From: Parvibaculum sp040390855 | Lineage (GTDB): Bacteria > Pseudomonadota > Alphaproteobacteria > Parvibaculales > Parvibaculaceae | Length of the DNA stretch: 55,877 nt | NCBI GenBank assembly: GCA_040390855.1 | Contig: JAZJXO010000032.1 | Location: 1-55,877, forward strand | Direction: 5' to 3' | Shown here: positions 41,185-49,822 of the stretch, piece by piece | Numbering within the stretch: position 1 is the stretch's first letter | How the letters are laid out: each line of letters starts with the position of its first letter | The notes under the pieces: model-generated | Seen by the model: only the letters and a program-made list of their open reading frames with translations | What the model was told of the DNA's origin: nothing | Databases searched by the model: none | Made by a program: the position numbers and the translations under genes

Positions 41185-41655
41185 TTATTCCGGATCCAGA
41201 AATCGCATAACGCGTCGTGCCGCGACGCGCGCTATCAGAAGCGTCAGCGCTTTGCGGCGTGCGGGCGCAAGGCGCGTATCATGTACTCCTTCGCGCAATA
41301 TTTCCGCGCCGAATCTGTCGGCGACGATATAGCCGACATGATCGGGCAGCACTTCGATTGGGAAATCGGACGTCACAGCAAAATAGAAGCGGTCACAGAA
41401 TTCAAGATAATCTTCCCACTTGGAATCTGCCTGATAGTCGGCAAAGCTCGACTTGATTTCGATGACGAGAATGTCGCCCTTGGCGCTCAGAGCAATGATG
41501 TCGGCGCGTCTGCCGGTTGCAAGCGTGAGTTCGGTGACAGGCGTAAAGTTCATCTGGGCCAGAAGCCGCGCGCAGCCGCGCTGAATGGCGGCCGCCGTCG
41601 GTGACTGTCGCCCGTCGAACAAACGGAAACTGTCTTCCGGTTCGTCATCAGGCAT
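41185..41655 (-). CDS. mmcB: MmcB-like DNA repair protein (putative endonuclease fold)
   Basis: A 156-residue protein resembling MmcB, an alphaproteobacterial SOS/mismatch-associated protein of the restriction-endonuclease-like superfamily studied in Caulobacter. The putative PD-(D/E)xK core is in TLATGRRADIIALSAKGDILVIEIKSSFADYQADSKW, giving the D...ExK ligand pattern (RRADII and IEIKSS). The C-terminus is basic (ARRKALTLLIARVAARRVMRFL). It is encoded minus strand 14 bp after the stop of the APH-like gene. Whether it is SOS regulated here is unknown; I saw no clear LexA box. Confidence 0.82.
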   Translation of the reverse strand: MPDDEPEDSFRLFDGRQSPTAAAIQRGCARLLAQMNFTPVTELTLATGRRADIIALSAKGDILVIEIKSSFADYQADSKWEDYLEFCDRFYFAVTSDFPIEVLPDHVGYIVADRFGAEILREGVHDTRLAPARRKALTLLIARVAARRVMRFLDPE

Positions 41656-41669
41656 ATAAGTGCCGGAAA

Positions 41670-42599
41670 TCAGAGTTCGATCTCCGCTTCATGCAGGCAA
41701 TGGCGCAGCAGTCCCGTGCGACGCATTTGATCGCGCGGATGGCCCGCATTGCCTCGAATGGCAATGGTCATCAGCGCATCGGCGGCAGAGGCGAGATAAT
41801 AGGCTTCGAGGTCGGGTCCGAAACCGCGTCTTGCGGTGAAACCGCGAAAAGCACTGTCGCGCATGGCACCGAGAGGTTCGAAATGACGGAACTCGGTTTC
41901 ACTGAGGCTCCATCCGCTTTCGGCAAAATCAACAAGTCCCAGAGGCGCGCTGGCACCATTGTCGATGATGTTGTCGGGATTGAGATCCCCATGCACAAAG
42001 ACAAGCGGTGCCTGCGCACGTTTTGTTTCCCATGCCGCCATGATCGCATCTGCCGCGCGATGCATCTCAGCACTTCCCAGTTGATTGCGCGCGAGCGTCA
42101 GGCTGCGTATCACGGTGTCGGCCAGTTTGCTTTGTGCCTCCTGCGCGCGTGTTGTCGCCTGCATGTTGAAGTCTGCAATGGCGGCCCCGATGCGCTCGCC
42201 CAGAAGATCACGCGATCGTGCGGGCATGGTCAGCGCCGCATCCGTGCTGAGCCGCGTGCCCGGAAGTGCTTCCATGCGCAGCCATCCGGCAAGCGGCGGT
42301 GCCGAGCCCACATAATTGTTTTTGAACGTGTCCGCATTGAAGAGTCTCGGCACCCGCATATAGGAGGTTGTGAGACCGTCGAGCAGCGTCAGGGCTTCGA
42401 CTTCACGGTGATGCAGCGCCTCGCCGCTTCCCAATCCACCGTGGCGGCGCACGATTTTCAGTACCGTCCCGTCGCCGAGATCATAGACGCTGCCCCATAG
42501 GCCTTCGCCCGCAGACTGCCAGCGGGATGATTCAGGCAGGCCCTCGCTCATAGGGGCGATGGTTTTGTGGAGGTCTTTCAGTGTGGCCGGATCAAACAT
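41670..42599 (-). CDS. APH-family phosphotransferase
   Basis: Kinase-like protein of 309 residues. A nucleotide-binding start (GEGLWGSVYDLGDGTVLKIVRR, with the lysine) is followed by the Brenner motif FVHGDLNPDNIIDNG and the metal-binding GLVDFAESGW. The family spans aminoglycoside, choline and homoserine kinases and many uncharacterised proteins; this one has no specific antibiotic-kinase hallmarks, so I would not call it a resistance gene. ATG 42599 gives the normal lead; an upstream extension to 42647 overlaps the terminator of the diiron gene. It is encoded before mmcB on the same strand. Confidence 0.8.
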   Translation of the reverse strand: MFDPATLKDLHKTIAPMSEGLPESSRWQSAGEGLWGSVYDLGDGTVLKIVRRHGGLGSGEALHHREVEALTLLDGLTTSYMRVPRLFNADTFKNNYVGSAPPLAGWLRMEALPGTRLSTDAALTMPARSRDLLGERIGAAIADFNMQATTRAQEAQSKLADTVIRSLTLARNQLGSAEMHRAADAIMAAWETKRAQAPLVFVHGDLNPDNIIDNGASAPLGLVDFAESGWSLSETEFRHFEPLGAMRDSAFRGFTARRGFGPDLEAYYLASAADALMTIAIRGNAGHPRDQMRRTGLLRHCLHEAEIEL

Positions 42600-42645
42600 G
42601 GGCCGGAGACTAACGGGATTTTCCAGATCCGTCGAACGCAGGCGC

Positions 42646-42685
42646 AAAGAAAGAAAAAGGGCAACCCGATGACGGGTCGCCCTTT
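42646..42685 (-). terminator. Rho-independent terminator of the diiron protein gene
   Basis: On the minus strand a 13-bp stem (aaagggcgacccg / cgggttgcccttt, one G-U) with a 4-base loop is followed by a T-rich tract (plus-strand A/G at 42646-42655). It lies 30 bp after the stop of the ferritin-like gene. Confidence 0.88.
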
Positions 42686-42716
42686 ATGTGTGGGACTGCG
42701 ATCAGGAGCAGGACGA

Positions 42717-43850
42717 TTACTCGGCCGCGTTGATCGAGATATTCTTCAAGGCATCCACATTGGCACCGAAATTGATTTTCTGGAGATAACGGATGCCGTC
42801 TTCGGCAATATCGTCACCGACCATGCGGTCGCCTTCGCTCTTGAGTTCATCCATGTCCACATAGGTCGAGTAGAAGGCCTTTGTGCGGTCGGTGATGATG
42901 CCGGCTTTGAGCAGCGTCTTGATGAGCACGCGGAAGATGTTGGTGGCTTCCTTCATGTGTTCGCGGCGCGTATCGTCGGAAACGGCTTCGATCATTTCCT
43001 TCGTGACGGTCTGCCAGTCGATGCCGAATTCTTTGTAGAGAACCTGCTTCTGCTCGGGGTTCACAAGGTTGAAGAGAAGCGTCTGGAAGCACGAGGCCGC
43101 CCAGTCTTCAACGATGTTCTGTTCTTCCTGGCTGAGTTTGGGGATCGTGCGGTCGGCCCAGATCTTGCCGAACTTGTGATGGAAGGCTTCGTCCGTCATC
43201 ACGAGTTGCATGAGTTTCACGAGCAGCGGATCGCGGGCATTGGCATAGAAGGTCGCGAAAGCGCCCATGGCGAGGCCTTCGACGAGCATCTGCATCCCGA
43301 CGATCTTTTTGTAAACTTCGCGTGCGCCGACAATGTCGGTGAGGAGGTCGCCGAGTGTCTGGCCGACGGGAAGGGGCTTGCCCCAGCGGGCCTGAATATA
43401 TTTTGTAAAGCCGGTGACGTGACGGGCTTCTTCGCGTGTCTGGTTGGCCGCATATTCCTGTGCGCCCGGATCGCGCAGCACATGGCAGAGGCTCGAGGAA
43501 AGGTTCAGCGCGCCTTGTTCGCCGTGCAGGATCGAGGAGAGCATCCAGCGCGCGCTTTCATTGGCAAAGCGCACACGCTGCTTATGAGTGAGGTTTTTAA
43601 AGCTCGGCAGACCCAGTTCGATGGAGAACTCTTCCGGCATGATGAATTCGTTTTCGAGATCGAAGGGTTCCGAATAGTCGATATATTTCTTATCGAGCGG
43701 GTCCCAGAAATGGTCATGCGTGGCGGAGATGATCTTGTCGAAAGCATTGGAGCGCGTGTTGTAGCGGTCCACATTCAGCATGGCCGGAAAGTCGTCCGGC
43801 GCAACGGCATCATAGGCTTCGTCTTTGGTAATCTGGCGAACGTCGCTCAT
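42717..43850 (-). CDS. Ferritin-like (R2-like) diiron protein of unknown substrate
   Basis: A 377-residue helical protein with two ExxH motifs and intervening acids: GEQGALNLSSSLCH, QTREEARHVTGFTKYI, QMLVEGLAMGAFATFYA and VMTDEAFHHKFGKIW. This E...ExxH...E...ExxH pattern is that of ribonucleotide reductase R2-like diiron oxygenases/oxidases. I do not see the R2 tyrosyl-radical surroundings or its C-terminal docking tail, so it is not NrdB. N-oxygenase (AurF-like) or fatty-acyl oxidation functions are possible. ATG 43850 gives a plausible start; a longer frame to 44009 overlaps the promoter. The gene is divergent from an MMPL lipid-type exporter, with an operator-like inverted repeat between them. 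Confidence 0.7.
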   Translation of the reverse strand: MSDVRQITKDEAYDAVAPDDFPAMLNVDRYNTRSNAFDKIISATHDHFWDPLDKKYIDYSEPFDLENEFIMPEEFSIELGLPSFKNLTHKQRVRFANESARWMLSSILHGEQGALNLSSSLCHVLRDPGAQEYAANQTREEARHVTGFTKYIQARWGKPLPVGQTLGDLLTDIVGAREVYKKIVGMQMLVEGLAMGAFATFYANARDPLLVKLMQLVMTDEAFHHKFGKIWADRTIPKLSQEEQNIVEDWAASCFQTLLFNLVNPEQKQVLYKEFGIDWQTVTKEMIEAVSDDTRREHMKEATNIFRVLIKTLLKAGIITDRTKAFYSTYVDMDELKSEGDRMVGDDIAEDGIRYLQKINFGANVDALKNISINAAE

Positions 43851-44391
43851 CAGGCTTGTCTCCCAAGAAAAAATGTGGCGCGAATTGTTGAAACGCTTAG
43901 GGCCATAAGACATCCGCAATACCGGACGCAGGGGAATGACCGTGATCTTACTTACAATTACATAAGCAAGCATGAGCTTGGTCAAGATGTAAAGTGACGT
44001 TCCCGTCATTTTTGCAGGTGCTTTTACGCAAAGATCGTAAACGCCGCCTTAGTTTCACAAATGTCAGTTGTTAATTTTTCTGCGAACCCGTTACAGGTGC
44101 ACAATTTTATGCTATCGCTCAGAACTGAGGGAAGCGATGACCTGTGCGGATCGGCGGTGGGGGCCGACGGTACGCAAGGGGCGGGTTATCGTGAAGGAGG
44201 GCATCCTGACAGAGCCTGAGGTGCGCGCCCAAGCGGGGTCGCCTTGTGTCTCTGTGTCAGACCTCCTGGATCCGGCTGAGTGAGCCTGCTTGTGTCGCGC
44301 GTTTATCATAAACGTCGGCCTTGCCGGTTTTGGCGTGTTGGACTTCGTATAAGCCAGTCGCACATAAGCGACGGCGTGGGAGCGGGTGTCG
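43851..44391 (+). other. Divergent region between the diiron protein and MMPL transporter
   Basis: About 541 bp. It contains the 24-bp inverted repeat at 43947-43970. A possible small ORF of 48 codons runs from an ATG at 44137 to 44283 on the plus strand with gaggg upstream; it has no known match and I give it little weight. The rest shows nothing clear. Confidence 0.45.
43947..43970. promoter_or_regulatory. Operator-like inverted repeat
   Basis: Arms cttactta (43947-43954) and taagcaag (43963-43970) are inverted over an 8-base spacer with one mismatch. The AT-rich, 24-bp layout is typical of TetR- or GntR-type operators. It lies about 100 bp upstream of the diiron gene ATG and 420 bp upstream of the MMPL start. 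No regulator gene is adjacent. The protein bound is unknown. Confidence 0.5.
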
Positions 44392-46746
44392 ATGATTAAG
44401 GTACTTGAGAATATTGTATTTGGTCTGCGTTCGGTCATTTTGGCGGTGCTGGGCTGCGCAACAGTTGCGGGCCTCTATTTTGCCTTCCAACTGCATATGA
44501 CGGCGGGCTTTGATAAGCAGCTGCCGATCGGCCACGAATATATCGAGACCTTCGAGAAATACCGTGACCAGCTTTTCGGCTCGAACCGCATTATCGTGGT
44601 GCTGGAGCCAAAGTCCGGCAATATCTGGACCAAGGAGTTTTTCAAAGTCTATAAGGACCTCACCGACGAGGTCTTCTTCCTGCCCGGCGTCTCGCGCCCC
44701 ACTGTGACCTCGCTCTGGACGCCGAACACGCGCTACCGCGAAATTACCGAAGACGGTATCAGCGCTGAAGACGTGATCTCCGGCAAAGTCACCGCCGAGA
44801 CAATGACACAGCAATCCCTCACGAAAATTGAAAGCAACGTGATCCGCGGCGGCTTTGTCGGACGCCTTGTGTCCAATGATTTCACCTCCGCCATGGTCTC
44901 GGCTGAATTGCAGGATTTCGATCCCTCGACCGGCGAGAAACTCAATTATTTTGACCTTGCCGCCAAACTCGAAAAACAAATTCGCCAGAAATACGAGAAC
45001 GACAAATTCACTGTCCGCATCATCGGCTTTGCCAAATCGACCGGTGACATTGCCGACGGTGCCAATGGCGTGCTCGTCTTCTTCTTCATCGCCTTCCTGC
45101 TGACCGCTCTTTCGGTCTATCTCTATTCACGCTCGGCCCTTCTGACCTTCGCAACGCTCTTCTCGTCGCTGACGTCGGTGGTCTGGCAATTCGCCTTGCT
45201 GAATTTGCTCGGCTACGGGCTCGATCCGCTGGCCGTTCTCGTGCCCTTTCTCGTCTTTGCCATCGGTGTGAGCCATGGCGTGCAGCAGATCAATCTGGTG
45301 ACGGCTGAACTCAGCGCCGGTGCGACAAGCGAAGAGGCCGCGCGCGCGAGCTTCTCCGGCCTTCTCGTACCGGGCACCATGGCGCTCATCACGGCCCTCG
45401 TGGGCTTCGGCACACTCTATCTCATACCGGTCGGCATGATCCGCGAACTGGCGATCACCGCTTCGATCGGTGTGGCACTCAAGATCATCACCAACCTCAT
45501 CATGCTGCCGCTTGTGGTCTCCTACATGAAGTTCGACGACGGCTTTGCCGCCCGCGTGGCAAAGTCGCGTGAAGGCCGTCTCAAGATCATGCGTATGCTC
45601 GGCAAAGTCGCCGAACCCAAAGCCGCCGTTGTGACGCTTGTGGTCTCAAGCGTACTCTTTGTCTTTGCGGTCTATATTTCGAGTTTCCGCACGGTGGGCG
45701 CGCTTCACGCCGGTGCGCCGGAACTGCGCGAAGACGCCCGTTACAATGTCGACAGCCGCGACATCGCCCAGAAATATTCTCTGGGCCTCAATCAGCTCAC
45801 CGTTGTCGTCGAAACAAAACCCGATGCCTGCGTGGATTATCCCACCCTCGCCTTCCTCAACCGCTTCTCCTGGGACATGCAAAACCAGCCGGGCGTGGCT
45901 CTCGTGATCTCGCTGCCCTTCGCCGTCAAAGGCTCGTCGGCCGGCTGGAACGAAGGCAATCTCAAATGGAATGATATTCCGCGCAACAAGGATGCGCTCG
46001 CGCAAGCGGTCGCCACCGTGCCCGGCAGTTCCGCTTTGATGAACCAGTCCTGCACCATCCTGCCGGTGCAGATTTTCCTCACTGATAGCAAAGCCACAAC
46101 GATCAAACCTGTCATTCAGGCGGTCAAGGACTGGCGCGCCACCCATAAAATGGACGACGTCAACATCCGCTTGGCGTCCGGCAATATAGGCGTGCAGGCG
46201 GCGGTGAACGAAGAGATCACGGAATCTGAACTTCCGATGATGCTCTGGGTCTATGTCGTCATCATCGCGCTTGTCACACTCACCTATCGTGACTGGCGCG
46301 CCGTCATCGCCTGTTGCCTGCCGCTCACCTTTGCCACCTTCTTCGGCTATTGGTTCATGGAGGTGCTGCAGATCGGCCTTACCATCGCGACATTGCCAGT
46401 GATGGTGCTCGCCGTCGGCATCGGCGTCGACTATGCGTTCTATATCTACAACCGCATCCAGTTCCATCTGGCTGAGGGTAAGAACATCACCGAATGCTTC
46501 CAGCTCGCTCTGGAGGAAACCGGCATGGCGACCTTCTTCACCGCCATAACGCTTGCCATCGGTGTGTCCACCTGGGCTTTCTCGGCGCTGAAATTCCAGG
46601 CCGATATGGGATTGCTGCTGACCTTTATGTTCATGGTCAATATGGTGATGGCGGTCACGGTTCTGCCCGCGCTTGCTGTCATTCTCGACATTGTCCTGCC
46701 GCGTAAATCGCCTGTGAAACGCCGGTCCAATTTGATGTCGCACTAG
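44392..46746 (+). CDS. RND/MMPL-family transporter
   Basis: Large inner-membrane exporter of 784 residues with the two-fold RND layout: TM1 near the N-terminus (SVILAVLGCATVAGLYFAF), a periplasmic domain, five helices, then a second such unit. The first half has VLVPFLVFAIGVSHGVQQINLV and the second VMVLAVGIGVDYAFYIYNRI, the aspartate-bearing proton-relay helix of MMPL proteins. Relatives export lipids or hopanoids; hydrophobic substrate is likely but unidentified. The ATG at 44392 follows gggagcggg; a GTG at 44386 is possible. No membrane-fusion or outer-membrane partner is adjacent. Divergent from the diiron protein. Confidence 0.85.
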   Translation: MIKVLENIVFGLRSVILAVLGCATVAGLYFAFQLHMTAGFDKQLPIGHEYIETFEKYRDQLFGSNRIIVVLEPKSGNIWTKEFFKVYKDLTDEVFFLPGVSRPTVTSLWTPNTRYREITEDGISAEDVISGKVTAETMTQQSLTKIESNVIRGGFVGRLVSNDFTSAMVSAELQDFDPSTGEKLNYFDLAAKLEKQIRQKYENDKFTVRIIGFAKSTGDIADGANGVLVFFFIAFLLTALSVYLYSRSALLTFATLFSSLTSVVWQFALLNLLGYGLDPLAVLVPFLVFAIGVSHGVQQINLVTAELSAGATSEEAARASFSGLLVPGTMALITALVGFGTLYLIPVGMIRELAITASIGVALKIITNLIMLPLVVSYMKFDDGFAARVAKSREGRLKIMRMLGKVAEPKAAVVTLVVSSVLFVFAVYISSFRTVGALHAGAPELREDARYNVDSRDIAQKYSLGLNQLTVVVETKPDACVDYPTLAFLNRFSWDMQNQPGVALVISLPFAVKGSSAGWNEGNLKWNDIPRNKDALAQAVATVPGSSALMNQSCTILPVQIFLTDSKATTIKPVIQAVKDWRATHKMDDVNIRLASGNIGVQAAVNEEITESELPMMLWVYVVIIALVTLTYRDWRAVIACCLPLTFATFFGYWFMEVLQIGLTIATLPVMVLAVGIGVDYAFYIYNRIQFHLAEGKNITECFQLALEETGMATFFTAITLAIGVSTWAFSALKFQADMGLLLTFMFMVNMVMAVTVLPALAVILDIVLPRKSPVKRRSNLMSH

Positions 46747-46752
46747 AATGAG

Positions 46753-46796
46753 CCGGTGCGGAGAGGCAGCTTTCCGCACCGGACATTCACTGTTTT
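46753..46796 (+). terminator. Hairpin/terminator after the MMPL gene
   Basis: A perfect 10-bp stem (ccggtgcgga at 46753-46762, tccgcaccgg at 46773-46782) with a 10-base loop lies 6 bp after the stop. A run of five T (46792-46796) follows after nine bases, so terminator strength is uncertain. Confidence 0.6.
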
Positions 46797-46916
46797 TGTA
46801 CCCAATAATCCCATTGAACAATGTCAAATGAGACCTATCTTGTGGGGGGCTTGTTGGGGTGGCGCGGCGAGCGGATGATCCGACAGCCCGTCGATAGAGG
46901 AGGAGCGTGAAGTCAC

Positions 46917-47360
46917 ATGCTGGAAAAAATCATCTCGGCCCTGAAAGTCAAAACGAGTGGCGCAAACGCTGCCTCCATCCCTCAGAACGTCAAGCAACTT
47001 GCCGCCGCTGCGCTGATGGTCGAAGCCGCCCGCCGCGACAGCAATTTTGACGATAAGGAACATAAAGCGATCAGCCGGATCGTGGCGGAGGAGTTCGACC
47101 TCTCCGACGAAGACGCAAAATCGCTCGTCGATGTCGCCGAACAGCGCCAGCGTCTGCCCTATGGCGAGAGCATTTTCACCCGCACCATTGCCGAACATTT
47201 TTCCGACAAAGAGCGTCAGGACGTTGTGACGATGCTCTGGAAAGTGGCGCTGGCCGACGGCGATCTCGCCCGTGTGGAAGTCGCCATGATCGAACGCCTC
47301 GCCAAGGAAATCGGACTTGATGCGACGGCCACCGCTGCCGCGCGTGCCGCCGCCCACTGA
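46917..47360 (+). CDS. TerB-like protein
   Basis: A 147-residue all-helical protein of the TerB (tellurite resistance/DjlA N-terminal) fold. KQLAAAALMVEAARRDSNFDDKEHKAISRIVAEEF and MLWKVALADGDLARVEVAMIERLAKEIGL form the two characteristic acidic halves, each with an Asp-x-x-Phe/Leu-x-x-x-Glu metal-binding-like loop. Single-domain TerB proteins are common in alphaproteobacteria and do not by themselves show tellurite resistance; no other ter genes are present. ATG follows a ggagga site at 46899-46904. Confidence 0.85.
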   Translation: MLEKIISALKVKTSGANAASIPQNVKQLAAAALMVEAARRDSNFDDKEHKAISRIVAEEFDLSDEDAKSLVDVAEQRQRLPYGESIFTRTIAEHFSDKERQDVVTMLWKVALADGDLARVEVAMIERLAKEIGLDATATAAARAAAH

Positions 47361-47385
47361 AGATTGATGTGAAAGAAAAAGCCCG

Positions 47386-47417
47386 CCCGCAAGCCGGTTC
47401 CGGTTTGCGGGCTTCTT
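47386..47417 (+). terminator. Rho-independent terminator after terB-like gene
   Basis: A 12-bp stem (cccgcaagccgg at 47386-47397, ccggtttgcggg at 47400-47411, one G-U) with a 2-base loop in this pairing is followed by gcttctttg. It lies 25 bp after the TerB stop. Confidence 0.8.
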
Positions 47418-47495
47418 TGTGTCGTGATGACCGGCGTGTAGCGTCGCCGCCATTTGGCCGCCGGTTTCTGCCTCGGCAGTCTCAAGGTCCGCTCG

Positions 47496-48137
47496 TCAGG
47501 CGAGCGGAAACCCGACAGCCGCCTCAAGCTCTTTCAGCGCAATGGCCGGATCGCCCACTTTGATCGTGGTCATACCCAGCATTTTGGCGGGTTTGAGGTT
47601 GATGCCGAGATCGTCAAGATAGACGCAATTCTGGGGGGAAACGTTCAGCGTCTGACAGGCAAGCTGATAGATGCGCGGATCGGGCTTGCGGATGCCGAGC
47701 TTCGAGCTTTCGATCACATGATCAAACAGTGCCATGACGGCAGCAACTTCAGCCGCCTTTTCCGGCGAGCGCGCCATGCCTGCGCCCCGACCTGCGGGCA
47801 CATTATTCGTGATGCAGCCGACTTTCACGCGGGCCTTGCAGGCTTTGAGCGCGGCAACAACGGCAGGGCGAATGTCGCCCGACAGAAGCTCCACCACCGC
47901 GCGGCCACGCACCTCATGGCCCTTGGCTTTGGCCTCTTCCGCAAAGATTTCGTCGAACTGATCAAGCGTCACTTCCGAGCGTTCAAACAGCGCCCAGGCG
48001 TTTGTGTCGGGGTTCGTCGCATTGATGCCGCGAATAAAATCGACAGGCAGTCCGCGCTCGCGTTCATAGCGCGCGAAAGCCTCGAACGGGCTTGATGTCA
48101 GCACGCCGCCGAAATCCCAGATCACGGCCTCAATCAT
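47496..48137 (-). CDS. HAD-superfamily hydrolase, YihX/epoxide hydrolase N-domain type
   Basis: A 213-residue HAD-IA protein. Motif I is VIWDFGGVLTSS, with the nucleophilic Asp followed by Phe-Gly-Gly rather than Asp-x-Asp; this variant is shared by YihX-like phosphatases and the N-terminal domain of soluble epoxide hydrolase. Motif II is GCITNNVP, motif III SSKLGIRKPDPRIY and motif IV CVYLDDLGINLKPA. The cap insert is helical. The substrate is unknown; sugar phosphates are typical for YihX relatives. ATG 48137 follows gagg. Probably cotranscribed with the SPOR gene upstream. Confidence 0.85.
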   Translation of the reverse strand: MIEAVIWDFGGVLTSSPFEAFARYERERGLPVDFIRGINATNPDTNAWALFERSEVTLDQFDEIFAEEAKAKGHEVRGRAVVELLSGDIRPAVVAALKACKARVKVGCITNNVPAGRGAGMARSPEKAAEVAAVMALFDHVIESSKLGIRKPDPRIYQLACQTLNVSPQNCVYLDDLGINLKPAKMLGMTTIKVGDPAIALKELEAAVGFPLA

Positions 48138-48204
48138 ATTGCCCTCAATAGGTCGGCGGCGGAGGGGATGCCTCCGCCGCATAGTTCAAAGATGAAACCT
48201 GGAA

Positions 48205-49116
48205 TCAGCGCTTCTTCGCGATGCAGTCCTGACCGGCGGCTTTGAGCTTGGCGCAGGCGCTTGTCGCTGCCGTTTTGGACGCAAAACCGGCAGCGCGGAC
48301 GCGATACCATGTGCCTTTGGCACCGAGATCGGCTTTCTCGATGTCCAGCGCATGACCGCCGAGAATGTTGGCGTGTTTCTTCGCAACCTTTTTCCATGCG
48401 GCCTTGGCAGCGGCCTCATCCTGAAGGGCCAGAAGCTGTACGACATAAGCCCCGCCTGATTGCGCTTTCGCCGGTGCAGGTGTCGCGACGGGAGCCGCTT
48501 CAGCAACAGGCGCGGCGGGCACGGTTTCAGGCACCACAGGTGTTGCAGTGACCGGCGCTTGTGCAACTGGGGCGTCCGTGGCGGGCACGGTCGGTGTGAT
48601 GGCGAGCGGTGCGTTGCCACTGGTAGGCGGCGTGGTGGCAGGCGGTGTGGTCGTCACCGTTTCGGGTGTTGTCTCGACAGGGGCCGGTGTTTGCGTTGCG
48701 GGTGCCGCTCCCGTCTCGACCGGTGCGACGGCGGTGGCGACGGGCGCAACCGAATTGCGCTCCTGACCGGACATGGCGAGGAAAATCCCGCCGACGATGA
48801 CAAGTCCCAGAATGGCGATGAGGAGAAGGCGGGCATTGCCGCCCCCTGCCTGTGTTTCTTCTGCTGTATAGATGATTTCAGGTTCCGGCGGCACAGGACG
48901 ACGCGTCACGATGTCAGGCGCGGTGTCAAAGCGCGGCTCGTCATCACGTTCGTCATCGCCTTCCAGATGCGGCTCCCGCCGCCCGCCGCCATGATCATCA
49001 TCAAAGCCCGAGCCCGCCGTGAGCGTCATGCGCGCCGACGGGTCGATGGTCGATGGTTCCGCCTCCCCCTTGCGTGCAAGCAGGTCGGGGGTCAACGAAG
49101 CAGGCTTTTTAGACAT
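48205..49116 (-). CDS. SPOR-domain, single-pass membrane protein
   Basis: A 303-residue protein. The cytosolic N-terminus of about 90 residues is acidic (FDDDHGGGRREPHLEGDDERDDEPRF). A helix, ARLLLIAILGLVIVGGIFLAM, spans the membrane. A periplasmic Pro/Thr/Ala/Val-rich linker of about 100 residues follows. The C-terminal SPOR domain is AYVVQLLALQDEAAAKAAWKKVAKKHANIL to WYRVRAAGFASKTAATSACAKLKAAGQDCI. SPOR domains bind denuded septal peptidoglycan, so a cell-division role is plausible. It lies 25 bp downstream of a ParA-like gene; the HAD gene follows. Confidence 0.88.
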   Translation of the reverse strand: MSKKPASLTPDLLARKGEAEPSTIDPSARMTLTAGSGFDDDHGGGRREPHLEGDDERDDEPRFDTAPDIVTRRPVPPEPEIIYTAEETQAGGGNARLLLIAILGLVIVGGIFLAMSGQERNSVAPVATAVAPVETGAAPATQTPAPVETTPETVTTTPPATTPPTSGNAPLAITPTVPATDAPVAQAPVTATPVVPETVPAAPVAEAAPVATPAPAKAQSGGAYVVQLLALQDEAAAKAAWKKVAKKHANILGGHALDIEKADLGAKGTWYRVRAAGFASKTAATSACAKLKAAGQDCIAKKR

Positions 49117-49141
49117 GGGTAGCTATCTTTCCAGATCGCGC

Positions 49142-49822
49142 TCAGGCGGCACCGCGGAGCGACGTTCTGGCAAAATTAGCCGACGCCAGCGGCGATGTCT
49201 CCCGTCCCATCAGACGATCCGACAAAAAGCTCCACAATTCGCCGATTTCTTCAGCCGATTTGGTCTGTGAAGCGATTTCCATAACCGTGCGCCCGTCGAT
49301 CATCGAGGAGGCGAAGTCGATTCGCTGATGGCAGATGGAGGGCGCGACGGGGCCGTGATGGGAAAGTGCGATGACCGCTTCCGTCGTGATGCGGGCGCGC
49401 GGTGCCGCCCCGTTCACCGCAAAAACCAGAGGTTTTCCGATCTCTTCGCATAGACGCACTGTGGCCCCTGCCGCCCGCAGATCGTGGGGTGAGGGCCGCG
49501 TCGGGATCACGACGAGGTCCGAAAGCGCGATCACATGGCCGATTGTGTCGGTGATGGCGGGCGGCGTGTCGATGATGACGAGGCGCACACCGCCGTCGCG
49601 CAGCCGGTCGAGATCGTGTTTCAGGCCCTCGATCGAGGCTTTGACGAAGAAGGGCCGCTCGGCCTCGCGTGCGTTCCACCATTGCGACAGCGAGCCCTGC
49701 GGGTCGGTATCGACGAGCGCGACGGGGCCCGCGCCGACGCGCTCGGCCTCAACCGCGATATGACCGGCCAGCGTCGTCTTGCCCGATCCGCCCTTTTGTG
49801 ACGCAAACGCGATGACATGCAT
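49142..49822 (-). CDS. ParA-family ATPase without a ParB partner
   Basis: A 226-residue deviant Walker ATPase: SQKGGSGKTTLAGHIA (deviant Walker A), VALVDTDPQGSLSQWW (A') and RLVIIDTPPAITDTI (Walker B). It lacks the N-terminal helix-turn-helix of plasmid ParA proteins and the length of chromosomal ParA/Soj. No parB gene or parS-like site is nearby. Orphan ParA proteins position chemoreceptor arrays, carboxysomes or other cargo. Its link to a septal SPOR protein just downstream suggests an envelope or division role (inference). The ATG is the natural start. Confidence 0.88.
   Translation of the reverse strand: MHVIAFASQKGGSGKTTLAGHIAVEAERVGAGPVALVDTDPQGSLSQWWNAREAERPFFVKASIEGLKHDLDRLRDGGVRLVIIDTPPAITDTIGHVIALSDLVVIPTRPSPHDLRAAGATVRLCEEIGKPLVFAVNGAAPRARITTEAVIALSHHGPVAPSICHQRIDFASSMIDGRTVMEIASQTKSAEEIGELWSFLSDRLMGRETSPLASANFARTSLRGAA

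Noticed and set aside
41670..42599. Aminoglycoside resistance gene
   Set aside because: Only general APH-fold motifs are present; the family includes many metabolic kinases and nothing in context suggests resistance.
42717..43850. nrdB (ribonucleotide reductase R2)
   Set aside because: The two ExxH motifs fit the superfamily, but the tyrosyl-radical environment, the R2 C-terminal tail and an adjacent nrdA are missing.
44137..44283. 48-codon ORF upstream of the MMPL gene
   Set aside because: A weak ribosome site exists, but the peptide matches nothing and overlaps the presumed promoter region. Left as a possibility only.
46917..47360. Tellurite resistance operon
   Set aside because: A single TerB-like protein without terC/terD/terZ partners does not support it.
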